This document shows positions 53,742-63,920 of a stretch of DNA of 64,000 bases, in pieces. The notes under the pieces are model-generated. The model searched no databases and had not been told where the DNA came from. It was given only the letters and a program-made list of their open reading frames with translations. Every line of letters starts with the position of its first letter. Within the stretch, counting starts at the first letter, position 1. A program made the translations under genes and the position numbers. This stretch comes from Saccharomycopsis crataegensis. Its lineage: Eukaryota > Ascomycota > Saccharomycetes > Ascoideales > Saccharomycopsidaceae. The DNA lies in assembly GCF_037102585.1 (NCBI RefSeq), contig NW_027043820.1, positions 1,088,501 to 1,152,500 of the forward strand. Direction: 5' to 3'.

Positions 53742-54347
53742 CTAGCTTCTACCAAAACCACCTCTGCCTCTACTGAAACCACCTCTGGAACCACCCCTGG
53801 AACCACCTCTGCTACTGAAACCACCTCTGGAACCGCCTCTACCACCGAAGCCACCTCTGGAGCCACCTCTACCACCAAATCCACCTCTGGAGCCACCTCT
53901 ACCACCGAAGCCACCTCTACCACCGAAGCCGCCCCTGCCACCACGAGAACCACCAACATTCTTTGGTTTCTTTGGCTTTGGGCCAACAACCTTAGGTTTA
54001 GGTGTGAATCTTTCTTTTGGTAACAATTTGTCTCCGGCAATATAGAATCTGTCTCCTTCGGAGAAAGAAGTGGCCTGTACCCCTTCAGAAGGCTTGATGG
54101 TGAAATAGACGTCATTTAAAGGTCCCAAAATTTCATCGACTTTCCCCACTTGAGTTTTGTTTTCTAAGTAGATTGGAGCATTGAAGTATGGAATCTTGGT
54201 ATTGATGGAGCGGCACACAATGTCACCTTCACAGGCATGGAGAAAAGCTCCCATTTCAAAAACTTGGTCTGGAGGGCCTTGTGGGGCAGAGTTTCTGAAC
54301 CCACCACGGCCGCCACGGCCTCCTCTAAATCCACCTCTTCCTGACAT
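53742..54347 (-). CDS. GAR1: H/ACA snoRNP protein Gar1
   Basis: 201 residues (S. cerevisiae Gar1 is 205) from ATG 54347; the frame is open further upstream, but the T-rich extension is not coding-like. A short RGG-type N-terminus ([13 protein letters not shown]) and a central Gar1 beta-barrel, with [22 protein letters not shown] and [13 protein letters not shown], are followed by a long RGG/RGGF-repeat C-terminus. It belongs to the pseudouridylation H/ACA snoRNP with Cbf5, Nop10 and Nhp2 in the nucleolus. No CTG codon found. CACGTG occurs at 54497-54502 upstream. Confidence 0.96.
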   Translation of the reverse strand: MSGRGGFRGGRGGRGGFRNSAPQGPPDQVFEMGAFLHACEGDIVCRSINTKIPYFNAPIYLENKTQVGKVDEILGPLNDVYFTIKPSEGVQATSFSEGDRFYIAGDKLLPKERFTPKPKVVGPKPKKPKNVGGSRGGRGGFGGRGGFGGRGGSRGGFGGRGGSRGGFGGRGGSRGGFSSRGGSRGGSRGGFSRGRGGFGRS

Positions 54348-54756
54348 TATTGTTGGTTGTTGTTTAATAAATTTGGGCTTGATGCTACACTTACAACAGA
54401 CTTGTGAAAACTTTTCATAATTTTTTTTTTTTTCTCTGCGCAGAATTAAAAGCAAAAAATTGGGAAAAAAAAAAAAAAAAAAAATGAAATAACGATCACG
54501 TGCAAGACATAACATGCCCACATCAATGGATACTATAAAATAATTCACCAAACTTTACAAAAAGTTGGATATTCCCTCAGGGAAATCGCTACATTAGAAA
54601 GCTTGTACAAAGAATATTTCTCAGTATGTGTTACAAGTAACAGAAAAAGATATGAAAACGAACCAGAACATACAATGAAAACAGGAGCAGAAATAGAATA
54701 AAACAAACTAACATAAATCTCTATAATTAAAGGAAAATTTTCATGATACCCACAGA
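54348..54756. other. Promoter of GAR1 and 3' region of CBK1
   Basis: About 410 bp, with T/A tracts at 54421-54434 and 54465-54484 and a CACGTG box at 54497-54502. No gene was seen. Confidence 0.5.
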
Positions 54757-56277
54757 CTATATAATGTTTCTTCTCATTAAGTTATCGAATCTCGAATAAG
54801 TATAACCGATAAATGGCAATTCGCCTAAGCTGTCTTCTTCCTGGCCTCCGCTATCGTCTCTCAAATATGGCGAGTCTGGCATCTGCTCTAATTCATCAAT
54901 AGGGAAGAAACGAGTGTCTGTGATACTATTCAATCTTGGTATGAATGGTGCTTGGATTTGTCGTATAGTGGCCCAGTCCACACCCCTGAAGAAGGCATGG
55001 TTCTTTATTTCAACCGCGCCATTAAGACCAATTCTATTCTTATTGTCACACAAAAATTTCTTGATCAAATCCTCAGACTCAATACTCAAATGAACATCAT
55101 CAGGAAACTCCAAAGATTGTCTCCAGTTAACAATTTTCATGTAAGTTTCTTGATTAGTATCCGAACAAAATGGTGGGTAACCAACAAGACATTCATACAT
55201 AATAGCACCAAGGGACCACCAATCACATTCCCTACCGTACCCTTCATTTGTGAAGACTTCTGGAGCAATGTAATTAGGAGTACCAACGGTGGAGTAGGCA
55301 AGCATTCTTCTGGATTTTCTCCATGTTTGAATCCTTTCATTATTAGACATGGTTAATTGAATTGAGTCAACAATGGTGGTATTTCTTTTGTTTTTGTTGT
55401 TGAATGCACTATTCTGGTTGATATTCATCCCCTTTTCTAATAATTTCTTGTAGTAGTTTGCATCATGTGTCTTGTGGAATCCTGTTGCCAAACCGAAATC
55501 TGAAAGCTTGATGTGTCCGTCACTACCAATTAGAATATTATCAGGCTTGATATCTCTATGAATATAGCCCAACTTATGTACTTCTTCAATAGCCAAAACA
55601 CATTCAGCCATGTAGAACTTTGTGATGTCTTCGGTGAAAGTATTCAATCTAATCAATAAAGTCATTAAATCTCCACCAGGCAAGAACTCCATGATAAGAT
55701 ACAAATACTTGGCGTCTTGGAAAGAGTAATGCAAAGCAACAACCCATGGAGTGTCACTTTGGGCCAAAATATCTCTTTCTGCTTTAATGTGGGCCAATTC
55801 GTTTCTCTTGAACATCTCAGATTTTAACAAGGTTTTCATCGCAAATACTTTACCATTATCTTTCTTTTGCACAAGCTTCACTTCACCAAACGCACCCTTA
55901 CCAATAACAGAAACGGTTTGAAAGTCAGCCGCACTTAACTTTGTTCTTTTTAGTCTTAAGAATTGTGTTTGTCTGTGGATAAATTTTTGCTTGTACCTGT
56001 TTTTCATTTCATTAGAACCACCTTGGGATTCCAAGGTTTGTTCTAATTCATCAATTGTTCTCCTTATATCTCTAGCATCTTCGGCCTTTTTTTTATAATA
56101 GGTCTCCAACTTGAGACATAATGTGGCGGTCTTATTCTGGATGCTTTTAGGGAATAAGTCTGGCCTTCTTTCAAACTGAACGTATAAATTGGAAAAATAT
56201 TGGCTAGCAGCAGCGGGATTCGTCTGTGCTTGAGGTAGTGCTTGTCTAGTATTGGACATTTTTCTACTATTATTCAC
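54757..56277 (-). CDS. CBK1: NDR/LATS-family kinase Cbk1
   Basis: 506 residues. Seen: an N-terminal Mob2-binding helical region (~60-120), Gly loop [28 protein letters not shown] with the long NDR-type activation-segment insert, the activation site in [19 protein letters not shown], and the hydrophobic motif FIGYTYSRF at the C-terminal end. Kinase of the RAM pathway (Mob2, Tao3, Kic1, Sog2), controlling polarity, cell separation and Ace2. Catalytic parts are complete. Compared with S. cerevisiae (756) and similar relatives, the long Gln-rich N-terminal tail is absent. No CTG codon found by scanning. Confidence 0.95.
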   Translation of the reverse strand: MNNSRKMSNTRQALPQAQTNPAAASQYFSNLYVQFERRPDLFPKSIQNKTATLCLKLETYYKKKAEDARDIRRTIDELEQTLESQGGSNEMKNRYKQKFIHRQTQFLRLKRTKLSAADFQTVSVIGKGAFGEVKLVQKKDNGKVFAMKTLLKSEMFKRNELAHIKAERDILAQSDTPWVVALHYSFQDAKYLYLIMEFLPGGDLMTLLIRLNTFTEDITKFYMAECVLAIEEVHKLGYIHRDIKPDNILIGSDGHIKLSDFGLATGFHKTHDANYYKKLLEKGMNINQNSAFNNKNKRNTTIVDSIQLTMSNNERIQTWRKSRRMLAYSTVGTPNYIAPEVFTNEGYGRECDWWSLGAIMYECLVGYPPFCSDTNQETYMKIVNWRQSLEFPDDVHLSIESEDLIKKFLCDNKNRIGLNGAVEIKNHAFFRGVDWATIRQIQAPFIPRLNSITDTRFFPIDELEQMPDSPYLRDDSGGQEEDSLGELPFIGYTYSRFDNLMRRNII

Positions 56278-56864
56278 TTGTTGAATTTTTTCTTGCGCAG
56301 ACTACGCTGTTGATTAATGCTTTATTCCAATTCTTTGGTTGGCGATAATTATGGATATTTGCCGGTTCAACAAGAGCGACGAGGGGGAGAATATAAACGA
56401 ACGAGGCTGTTGATGAGATATTTTCCTGGATTGGAATGTGTGCAGGAGTTTAATGGGGTATGATACACACGCAGACCAAGAGTAGCAGAGATAACAACTG
56501 GGTAGTACCAACAGTAGGTTGAAAACTCAGTTACATGGTGAAACCTGTCCCCTTCGCAAAATTCCTGACACGCAAGAGCCTAGGTGCACTACTCACGATA
56601 TCATTGCATATAGATACGCTATGATACAGGGAGAGAGAACCCCTTACCCGGCAGATTGTGCTATTTTTGGTTGTGAGCGATTTCACGGGCGGGCGATGAT
56701 GAGGCTAAAGCTGACACAACCAACCAGCTTTCAATATCGGGTGTGTCAAGTAGTTGCTACAACCAGCATTCTAGAAAAGCCATTATCGATAGGAATAAAT
56801 ACCATCCTGGGAGTTTGATATATTAGTTTTCTTTTCCAATTGTTTCGAGTGCTAGCGTTAAAAA
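56278..56864. other. Divergent promoter region (CBK1 / GYP2)
   Basis: About 590 bp, mixed composition, no long homopolymers. Short frames here (e.g. 56519-56818) lack coding character. No gene was recognised. Confidence 0.45.
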
Positions 56865-59741
56865 ATGTCTTTTTTACTGGCATTGAGGTCAAAGGTATCT
56901 GAACTTGGTCTCTTTGATCAGGCAAATGCTGAGAAGAAGCCTAGTAGAGACGAGTTATTCAGAGACGAGTTTCATTTACCTGAAAGCCAAACAATTCAAA
57001 TTGACTCGGCCGCTGAGGTTTCATTACACTATAATGAAACCGCTAAGAACTCCCAAGATTTTTCAAGTCCAACCACCAGTCCATTGGTCAATGGTGAATC
57101 TCACGTAAACCATAATGACGTATTCTGGTCAGGTAGGCTCTTTTTGACCGAACAGTACTTGATATTCAAAGATGGCTTCAATGGGCGTGATTTTAATTTC
57201 ACCATTCATTTATCAACAATTAGAAAAGTTGAACGATTGCCCCTGAAATCCTATGTTTTTGGATTGATTATCACTACGTTTTCTGGGTTGCGTCTTACCA
57301 TTCAATTCATTGGGATAAGGTCCAATTCAGAACGGTTCTCTCTATTATTGAAAAAATCTTTGGACACAAACTTGGGTTGTGTCAAACAATTGAAGCCATT
57401 CTTAAAGACGTTATATTCTGAATATTTAATGTTCAAGAACTCTCCTGCTGGACAAGATCTGGATTTACAAATTCCGGCTGGCGGTTTAGGCTTGATGTTC
57501 AAGTTTCCGGGAAATACCAAAAAGTTGAGAGATAAATCAAAGATGAGGTTGTGGTTTGAGTTCATGAAAGTCAATGGCCGCAACTTGAATATCGTGAAAC
57601 AAGAAATGTTTTATAAGTTGATCAGGGTCGGCTTACCAAACAGACTAAGAGGAGAAATTTGGGAACTATGTTCTGGGTCTATTTATTCTAGATATGAAAA
57701 TATAGGGATTTATCAACAGATCTTGGATGATAATGCCGATAAGACCTCAATTGCCATTGAAGAAATTGAGAAAGATTTGAACAGATCGTTACCAGAGTAC
57801 GCAGCTTATCAATCAGATGAAGGGATCTCCAGATTGAGAAGAGTATTGACAGCTTATTCCTGGAAAAATCCTGATGTTGGATACTGTCAAGCAATGAATA
57901 TCGTGGTGGCAGAATTGTTGATTTTCATGTCCGAAGAGCAAGCGTTCTGGTGTTTATGTACTTTATGTGACAAGTACACTCCTGGATATTATTCAAAAAC
58001 TATGTATGGTACTTTATTAGATCAAAGGGTGTTTGAAGCCTTGGTCGAGAAAACCATGCCAATACTATGGGAGCATATAACACACAATGATATTCAATTA
58101 TCAATCATCTCATTGCCATGGTTTTTGTCATTATTTATCAATTCTATGCCTTTAGTTTTCTCGTCTAGAATCATCGATATATTATTCTTGCAAGGCCCTA
58201 GAACCTTATTTCAAGTTGCTTTAGCCATTATGAGAGTTAATGGAGAAAAATTGTTGAAAACTACAGATGACGGTTCTTTTATCCAAGTTATCAAAAATTA
58301 TTTTGGGAAATTGGATGAATCAGCACACCCAACCTCCAAAAACGAAACCTATAGACAAATAACCAACTTTCAAGAATTGTTGGTGGTTGCTTTTAAGGAA
58401 TTCCAAGATATTACCAATGATACAGTCAAATCTTATCGTAGAAAGCATAAGAATAGTGTTTTCCTGAACATTGAAAGCTTCATTAAACGTACACAAATTA
58501 GAAACTTACCCAAGCTACCAAACTTGGATACCAATAATTTATCCAATATTTACGACAGATTTTACCAGGTCTTAGAAACGGATAATATTCAGAAGGGAAC
58601 TGGATCCAGTTTGATGAATTTTGAGCAATTTGAAAAGTTCTTGTCCCAAATTACCGGCTGGGTTATTGTTTCAAACGTGGCAGACAGTAAGAACCAAGAG
58701 GAATTTTTGCACCGTTTATTCGTCTCTTGGGATTCGGAGTTTCAAGGGGGTTTGGCGCTCTCCGATGTTGCTATAGGTCTTAACAAATGGACTTATAATG
58801 ACTTAATGTCGATGATAAAAACGTTTTTTGATTTGTACGATTCTACAGGATCTGGATATATTGACAAAGAAGGAATGTTGCAAATGTCAGAAGGTATTAT
58901 TTATTTGACCAGACCGTTAAGAGAAGGCTGGGTGTTTGATTCCATCACTCAAAGGGAAATTGACCAAGTAATTGCCAAAAGAATGAATGAATACAAGAAA
59001 TTATTAGCAGAAAATCCAGATAACGAAGACGTTATTTCGCCACCGAATCTAACTGTGGATGAGCAGTTTTATAGACACAGACAAGGTGAACGTTATTTGT
59101 CTGCTGCTAGCAAATTCCTTCAAAATTGCTTTTCTTATGCCAGACCTGAACAGGAGATTGATGAACTTAAAACAGAAGACCATCTTATCAGCATTCACGA
59201 TGATGATAGAAAGTCGGATTATGGAGAGTTAGCCACAGAGGAATATATTGATGAAAAAGATAAGAAAAAGTCACAATCTTTGAAGGCAAATAAGGCGTTA
59301 GATCCAGATCATCCTTTGGCAATGGACCTTCCAACTTTCAGAATGGTGATTTTGGCTGATGAGTCATACGAATTATTCTTTGGAGAAATTCTTGCCAGCT
59401 CCATCGATATTAATAAGCCGATTAAAAATGCTCAATCGCATTTTAATATCCGTAATATGTTTGATACTCTTGTTGCCGACGGTAGAAAAGTTGCTAATGA
59501 AGTTAGACGCCGAATTGACGATGTGCAAAGCATTACCTCTCCAACTGCTTCAACATTCAAAAGATCTAGGGCCACCAGCTCTGCGTCTAAGCATCAGGCC
59601 TCAGTTGATGAAGAAGAAGATGACGATTTCATTTCTTCTGATGTTGGAACAACTGATACTGATTTGCTCAAGGGAGCTGAAGTTAATGTTTTAAACGAAT
59701 CTAAGGATAATGCGAAAGAAAAAGAAGCAAGCTCTGCCTGA
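56865..59741 (+). CDS. GYP2: GRAM-TBC Rab GAP (Gyp2/Mdr1)
   Basis: 958 residues, near the 950 of yeast Gyp2. Order: MSF.. start, GRAM domain (~85-175), TBC domain (~245-460) with GLPNRLRGEIWELCSG, IEKDLNRSLPE (IxxDxxR arginine-finger box) and DVGYCQAMNIVVAE (Gln-finger box; the canonical text is YCQGMN), then a helical region and an EF-hand-like segment (DLYDSTGSGYIDKEGM, ~660). C-terminus is Ser/Thr/Glu-rich. It stimulates GTP hydrolysis by Rab GTPases (Ypt6 and Sec4 in vitro for yeast Gyp2) in Golgi/endosome traffic. Only four CTG codons were found, each at positions not conserved as Leu. Confidence 0.9.
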   Translation: MSFLLALRSKVSELGLFDQANAEKKPSRDELFRDEFHLPESQTIQIDSAAEVSLHYNETAKNSQDFSSPTTSPLVNGESHVNHNDVFWSGRLFLTEQYLIFKDGFNGRDFNFTIHLSTIRKVERLPLKSYVFGLIITTFSGLRLTIQFIGIRSNSERFSLLLKKSLDTNLGCVKQLKPFLKTLYSEYLMFKNSPAGQDLDLQIPAGGLGLMFKFPGNTKKLRDKSKMRLWFEFMKVNGRNLNIVKQEMFYKLIRVGLPNRLRGEIWELCSGSIYSRYENIGIYQQILDDNADKTSIAIEEIEKDLNRSLPEYAAYQSDEGISRLRRVLTAYSWKNPDVGYCQAMNIVVAELLIFMSEEQAFWCLCTLCDKYTPGYYSKTMYGTLLDQRVFEALVEKTMPILWEHITHNDIQLSIISLPWFLSLFINSMPLVFSSRIIDILFLQGPRTLFQVALAIMRVNGEKLLKTTDDGSFIQVIKNYFGKLDESAHPTSKNETYRQITNFQELLVVAFKEFQDITNDTVKSYRRKHKNSVFLNIESFIKRTQIRNLPKLPNLDTNNLSNIYDRFYQVLETDNIQKGTGSSLMNFEQFEKFLSQITGWVIVSNVADSKNQEEFLHRLFVSWDSEFQGGLALSDVAIGLNKWTYNDLMSMIKTFFDLYDSTGSGYIDKEGMLQMSEGIIYLTRPLREGWVFDSITQREIDQVIAKRMNEYKKLLAENPDNEDVISPPNLTVDEQFYRHRQGERYLSAASKFLQNCFSYARPEQEIDELKTEDHLISIHDDDRKSDYGELATEEYIDEKDKKKSQSLKANKALDPDHPLAMDLPTFRMVILADESYELFFGEILASSIDINKPIKNAQSHFNIRNMFDTLVADGRKVANEVRRRIDDVQSITSPTASTFKRSRATSSASKHQASVDEEEDDDFISSDVGTTDTDLLKGAEVNVLNESKDNAKEKEASSA

Positions 59742-59921
59742 ATGTGGCGAACGTCGAAGCCTATGTGTTGATTTATTTTTTCTTTTTTCTTTTTTTTCTT
59801 TTTTTTCTTTTTTTTTTTCTTCTCATTTGCACCATTTGTCATCAATGATACATATTTCATATCTTGTAACCATATCTATAGTCATCTTAATCCACAAATT
59901 CATAATTCTCGGTAGAAAAAT

Positions 59922-60980
59922 CTACATACTATAATCGGGCTTCATTACTTCTAAAGCTGACTGAAACTTATCAACTAAAGTAAAATAGGATCCCTTCATA
60001 ATACTTTGAACCAACAATTTTTTATCAGTGCTTAATCTAGCATTTGCGCTTTCCAATACACAGGCATTAGCTACTTCAGTAAAGTCCAACAGCAATTGCA
60101 ATTTTAACCCATTTGAAAGTTGAAATGTCACTTTGCTGAACGATAAATCCGCATCAATTAGTTCGATACCTTTCAAACTGGTTTCGACTTTCTCGAGCAT
60201 AATTTTCTTTCGAAGCACCAACGAAAGCCTGGTATAGACCTCACTGACAAATTTATTCAAGTCAAGGTTCAAATAGCGGGATTCGAGTTCAGTTAAATGG
60301 ATATACTTAGGTATGGTGTGCTTGAATATGAAAAACTCGTCGTTTTTGTCATTTCTCTTTAGGATAATATAGTACGGGGCTTGGAATTGCTTGGTGGTCT
60401 CATTATAAGTATCTAGTCGTATACCCAACAAGTGATGTTCATCGTTGTAAAGGCCCTCTGAAGAAGCGTTGTTTTGGGCATGAGATATAAAGGAAGGATC
60501 ACTAACTGCAAATGCTGTTATGCCAAACAATCTTGTCAAGCTCTCAACCATTGTTGAGTCAATCAATTCCTGCTCTGTCTTTTTCTTGAGCATTTGCAAC
60601 TTAGTTTCCTCATTTAGTTTGCCTTCTAGGTTATCAAATCTTCTTTTCCTGTTCGTAGTTTTGAAAAACTTAGATATTGATGGATCCATTTGGTCAGCGA
60701 ATCCTTGACTATCTCTGGTTTTATCTAAACTTCCTAAAGAAAGTTGGGGGGCCTCGTTACTTGAAAATAATGGGTCCTCGTTGCTTATAATTTCATTCAA
60801 TATCGTGGTTTCGTCTTGGGTATATTCCAGGTTCTCAAGATCAGAGTACAATTTCGTCATTAAACTGTGGAGCGATGGATCCAAGTGATCCCTCAACTCT
60901 TGAAGAAGTTCTTGATTTTCATTATCGATCTCGCTGAGTTGTTTCTCTAACTGTTCTATTCTCTCGTCCATAATTGGCAT
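59922..60980 (-). CDS. MCM21: Kinetochore COMA subunit Mcm21 (CENP-O)
   Basis: 352 residues (S. cerevisiae 368). N-terminal coiled coil (MDERIEQLEKQLSEIDNEN..), a linker, then the tandem-RWD CENP-O core with HHLLGIRLDTYN, FQAPYYIILKRND and FIFKHTIPKYIHLTELE, the family signatures. It forms the COMA complex with Ctf19, Okp1 and Ame1 at the inner kinetochore. The 59742-59921 gap separates it from GYP2 tail to tail. Reasonably secure; the closest alternative would be another RWD kinetochore protein (Ctf19), but HTIPxxI is CENP-O-like. Confidence 0.82.
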   Translation of the reverse strand: MPIMDERIEQLEKQLSEIDNENQELLQELRDHLDPSLHSLMTKLYSDLENLEYTQDETTILNEIISNEDPLFSSNEAPQLSLGSLDKTRDSQGFADQMDPSISKFFKTTNRKRRFDNLEGKLNEETKLQMLKKKTEQELIDSTMVESLTRLFGITAFAVSDPSFISHAQNNASSEGLYNDEHHLLGIRLDTYNETTKQFQAPYYIILKRNDKNDEFFIFKHTIPKYIHLTELESRYLNLDLNKFVSEVYTRLSLVLRKKIMLEKVETSLKGIELIDADLSFSKVTFQLSNGLKLQLLLDFTEVANACVLESANARLSTDKKLLVQSIMKGSYFTLVDKFQSALEVMKPDYSM

Positions 60981-61311
60981 ACTGGCCCAATATCAGCAGC
61001 TTTCTCCGTTATTTATGTTATGTACGTGATAGCTGATGCCCCAATGTTTACAAAAAATGAAGGGACGGTGCGCGTCATGCATTACCCGGGAATGATTTAC
61101 ACAGAAGCTATTGAAGCCAGATGACATTCAAAGATTACTGTTGTGAAGTTAAAAGGTGACATTAAATAGCAGATATATAATAGAATAAATATCGCAGAAT
61201 CCAGAATAAAATGAATATAAATATATATTAGTAAAACACAAGTGTAAATGAACAAAAAGGAAGGTAATGAAAGTATTTTGATATAATTTGAGAAGAGAAT
61301 TGAAAGCAATG
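60981..61311. other. Intergenic DNA between YTH gene and MCM21
   Basis: About 330 bp with a TATATATAT stretch near 61171-61179 and around 61219-61228. Promoter of MCM21 and 3' end of the YTH gene. No gene was seen. Confidence 0.45.
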
Positions 61312-62745
61312 TTAGTTATTAGTCAAGAAACTTTGTCCTGAATGAACAGTCTTAAAAATTTCAACTATGGTGGATGCTGTTAATACGGAGATTTCCTGAC
61401 CATCGGCGCAATTGATAACACTTTGGTGTTGGTGAGCAGAGATGGCTAAAGATTGAAAATAATTCAAGCTCATCTCTTTAACGAATGTGAACTGCAAATT
61501 GAAGAGGATTTGGTCACTGCTCAAGTTATTTTGGAATCCAGAGAGCAACTGAGCTATCCCACTAAAGGAATGGTATCCATGGACCGAAAACAACAAATAG
61601 ACCGGGTGATTGGTTGAAAGGACCTCTAGTAGCTTTTTATTTATGAATTGATTATTGGATGACCAAAATTTTGAATAGAATGCATTTTGGAGCTCAGTTA
61701 CTGAGGACAATTTGATGTTGAAAAAGCGAGAAGATTCATGAAGATTGAAGTTTGGAGGGGAGATTATTCCAGGTTGGTGAGAATACTCATCGCTGGTTGT
61801 CTGCTTGAACGAATAATTGTGAGTATTTTCTTGTCTAGCAAACTCGAAGCTAGTACTGATAGGACTGTATGTTGAGGTGAAACTATGTTGATCAAAAGTG
61901 GATTCTTGACTAGAAGGAGCATACGAACTAGTCGATGATGGTAGCTCATATTGATTAACAGAGTATCTGCTTGACTCATTTCCGAATCTATTAACTCCTC
62001 CACAATCGGTATAGTCTGAATCACCTAATAATCTTGTCTCATGGAAACTACTGTTAATGTGTGGGGTACTTGACGAGCTTAAACCGGCAAAACTAGCTCC
62101 TGTTGGAGATGTAGTGGCATTTGGAGACCAGATAGAATTGGCAAACTCTACCGGTGAGGTTGGAAATTCGTGTCTTTTCTTGGGATTATGGCTTATATTG
62201 GTGTCTAGCTTGGTGAGGTAGATGTCTTCGGAATTTCTGCGGGTTACAGTACTATTGAAAACAGGAGACTGCATCTGCTGATCTTGAGGATGAACGGCAT
62301 TATTGTTTGTATTGTAACCATCTAAAGAATTTCGACCAATGGAAAGATAATTAGATTGTGATAGTGATTCATGGGATTCAGGAATAGGCGTCGTTTGAGA
62401 TCGATCATATTTTGGACTTCCAGTTCCTGTGAAAGCATTGAGGGATTTGTGTTGTTGCCTGGTGGTGTTAACGGTATTTCCTTTTTTGGTAGTCAACGAT
62501 AGAGCAGAGTTGGTGAGAAAGTTTGTTTTATTCTTGATTAAGTCATTGGTCTTTTGGTTCAAGGTCAATAATTGGAACAAAGGTTGTCTCTCCACGGCCC
62601 TTTTGAGAGTCAGGTTGATGGGAGCGGAGTTTTTTTGCTCATTATTGTAGTTATTATTCTGGGTGATCGACATAAAGGAGTTATAAATTAAGAGAGGGTT
62701 GGTGTTATCTGGGGCAGTCATCTGATGATTACTGTTGTTGATCAT
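61312..62745 (-). CDS. PHO92: YTH-domain protein (Mrb1/Pho92-like), altered m6A cage
   Basis: 477 residues from ATG 62745 (MINNSNHQ); the frame is open further upstream only through a poly-T-coded Phe run. Residues ~1-330 are Asn/Ser/Thr/Gln-rich and disordered. The YTH domain is at ~345-475: FFNIKLSSV, FYSKFWSSN with the first cage Trp, NKKLLEVL, HPVYLLFSVHGYHSFSGIAQL and FTFVKEMSLN. Pho92/Mrb1 binds m6A in mRNA, acting in meiosis and phosphate response. Between GIAQL and FVKEM, where relatives carry one or two cage Trp (WSQDKW-like), this protein has no Trp at all (LSSDQI). Confidence 0.83.
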   Translation of the reverse strand: MINNSNHQMTAPDNTNPLLIYNSFMSITQNNNYNNEQKNSAPINLTLKRAVERQPLFQLLTLNQKTNDLIKNKTNFLTNSALSLTTKKGNTVNTTRQQHKSLNAFTGTGSPKYDRSQTTPIPESHESLSQSNYLSIGRNSLDGYNTNNNAVHPQDQQMQSPVFNSTVTRRNSEDIYLTKLDTNISHNPKKRHEFPTSPVEFANSIWSPNATTSPTGASFAGLSSSSTPHINSSFHETRLLGDSDYTDCGGVNRFGNESSRYSVNQYELPSSTSSYAPSSQESTFDQHSFTSTYSPISTSFEFARQENTHNYSFKQTTSDEYSHQPGIISPPNFNLHESSRFFNIKLSSVTELQNAFYSKFWSSNNQFINKKLLEVLSTNHPVYLLFSVHGYHSFSGIAQLLSGFQNNLSSDQILFNLQFTFVKEMSLNYFQSLAISAHQHQSVINCADGQEISVLTASTIVEIFKTVHSGQSFLTNN

Positions 62746-63920
62746 ATGGCAATTGGTAATATAGGGAAAGAAAGATAATAGATGGATGAAGATGGAAAAA
62801 AAAACAAAAAAAACAAAAAGAAAAACAAAAAAAATGAGGAACAAACAAGCTTTTTCTAATAGTCCTCAATGAATGATAATAACTGGTCGAAACATCTTCC
62901 GATTAAGTTGCGATCTACCACGCACTGCTACATACTGTTGTAGATCAAACGCTTGTGACTGTGGCGACCACATAAAAAGCTCAATAGATTTCTTTCTAAA
63001 ACCCTCAGAGCAGAATGAACTAAAAGAACCTTATGTGCTGCTAAGATAGCAATAATATCTTACCAGCATTTGTAGGATTACGATATGAGATTATATCCAT
63101 AGCATTGGATGTGGGTTCCTGATCGGGAATTGGGCAACGCCCTTTCATGTAAGGACATCATCCATTTTTTTGCATCGCCTTGGAAAAAAAAAAAGAATTT
63201 GGAAATCCGAGCATGGGAAAAATTGGCGAATATAATAGAGACTAGCCTAGTATATTAAACATATCCTCACACTTACTATGTGTAAGTATGGATGTGTGTG
63301 TGTGTGTGTGTGTGTGTGGACTATTGCGGTTCAGAATTGGTCTAAACTGCGGATACAATAGCCTGCAGCTCAAGCTATTGTTATATTGCAAATCGCCGGT
63401 TTGAACCCTCTGATCTCAACGGGAATGCATTTCCTTCCCTTTTCCTGTTGCCACCCAACAGTTTACGAAGGCTGGTCTCATGCGGAATGTGCTATTCAAT
63501 CACTATACCAATAGATGGACACAGAGTATTCTGCTCATATACCTGCATGACTCAACATAAAAAAGATATAAGAAAATAAATAAATAAAAAGGAACAGGAA
63601 ATCTTGCCATTCAAGAACATTATTGCATCGTTATCAATTAGCTAAAGAAAATGTTCTTGTTTCTGATTTATATGAGGAAAGCTTATTTTTTAGTAGACTG
63701 GGACCCTTAGGTAGGCAACAGTTGCTTCCACTTTTATTGTCCTGCAAATTTAAGACATCATACCAATCACGACTTCGGCATCTACTATACATGATAATAC
63801 ATCCATATGGAGAAAAATTACATGCTCCAGGTGAATGAGATGGCATTTGAGTTTCCTTATGTACTATAATCTCCAATTTCTTTCCTTATGGTAAAAGTAT
63901 GTATATATAGATATATTAAA
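62746..63920. other. 1.2-kb intergenic region
   Basis: Upstream of the YTH gene: A-rich tract 62798-62834, (GT)n at 63293-63318 and small random frames. A GCCGGTTTGAACCC motif (63396-63410) resembles a tRNA T-arm but lacks a pairing stem. No gene was recognised. Confidence 0.4.
63293..63318. repeat. (GT)n dinucleotide microsatellite
   Basis: About 13 perfect GT units. Confidence 0.95.

Noticed and set aside
53636-54115. Second long minus-strand frame over GAR1 (Val/Glu repeats)
   Set aside because: Shifted reading of the RGG repeat; GAR1 frame has the correct domain.
63362-63435. Possible tRNA because of the GGTTTGAACCC motif
   Set aside because: T-stem does not pair, and no A box or acceptor stem was found.
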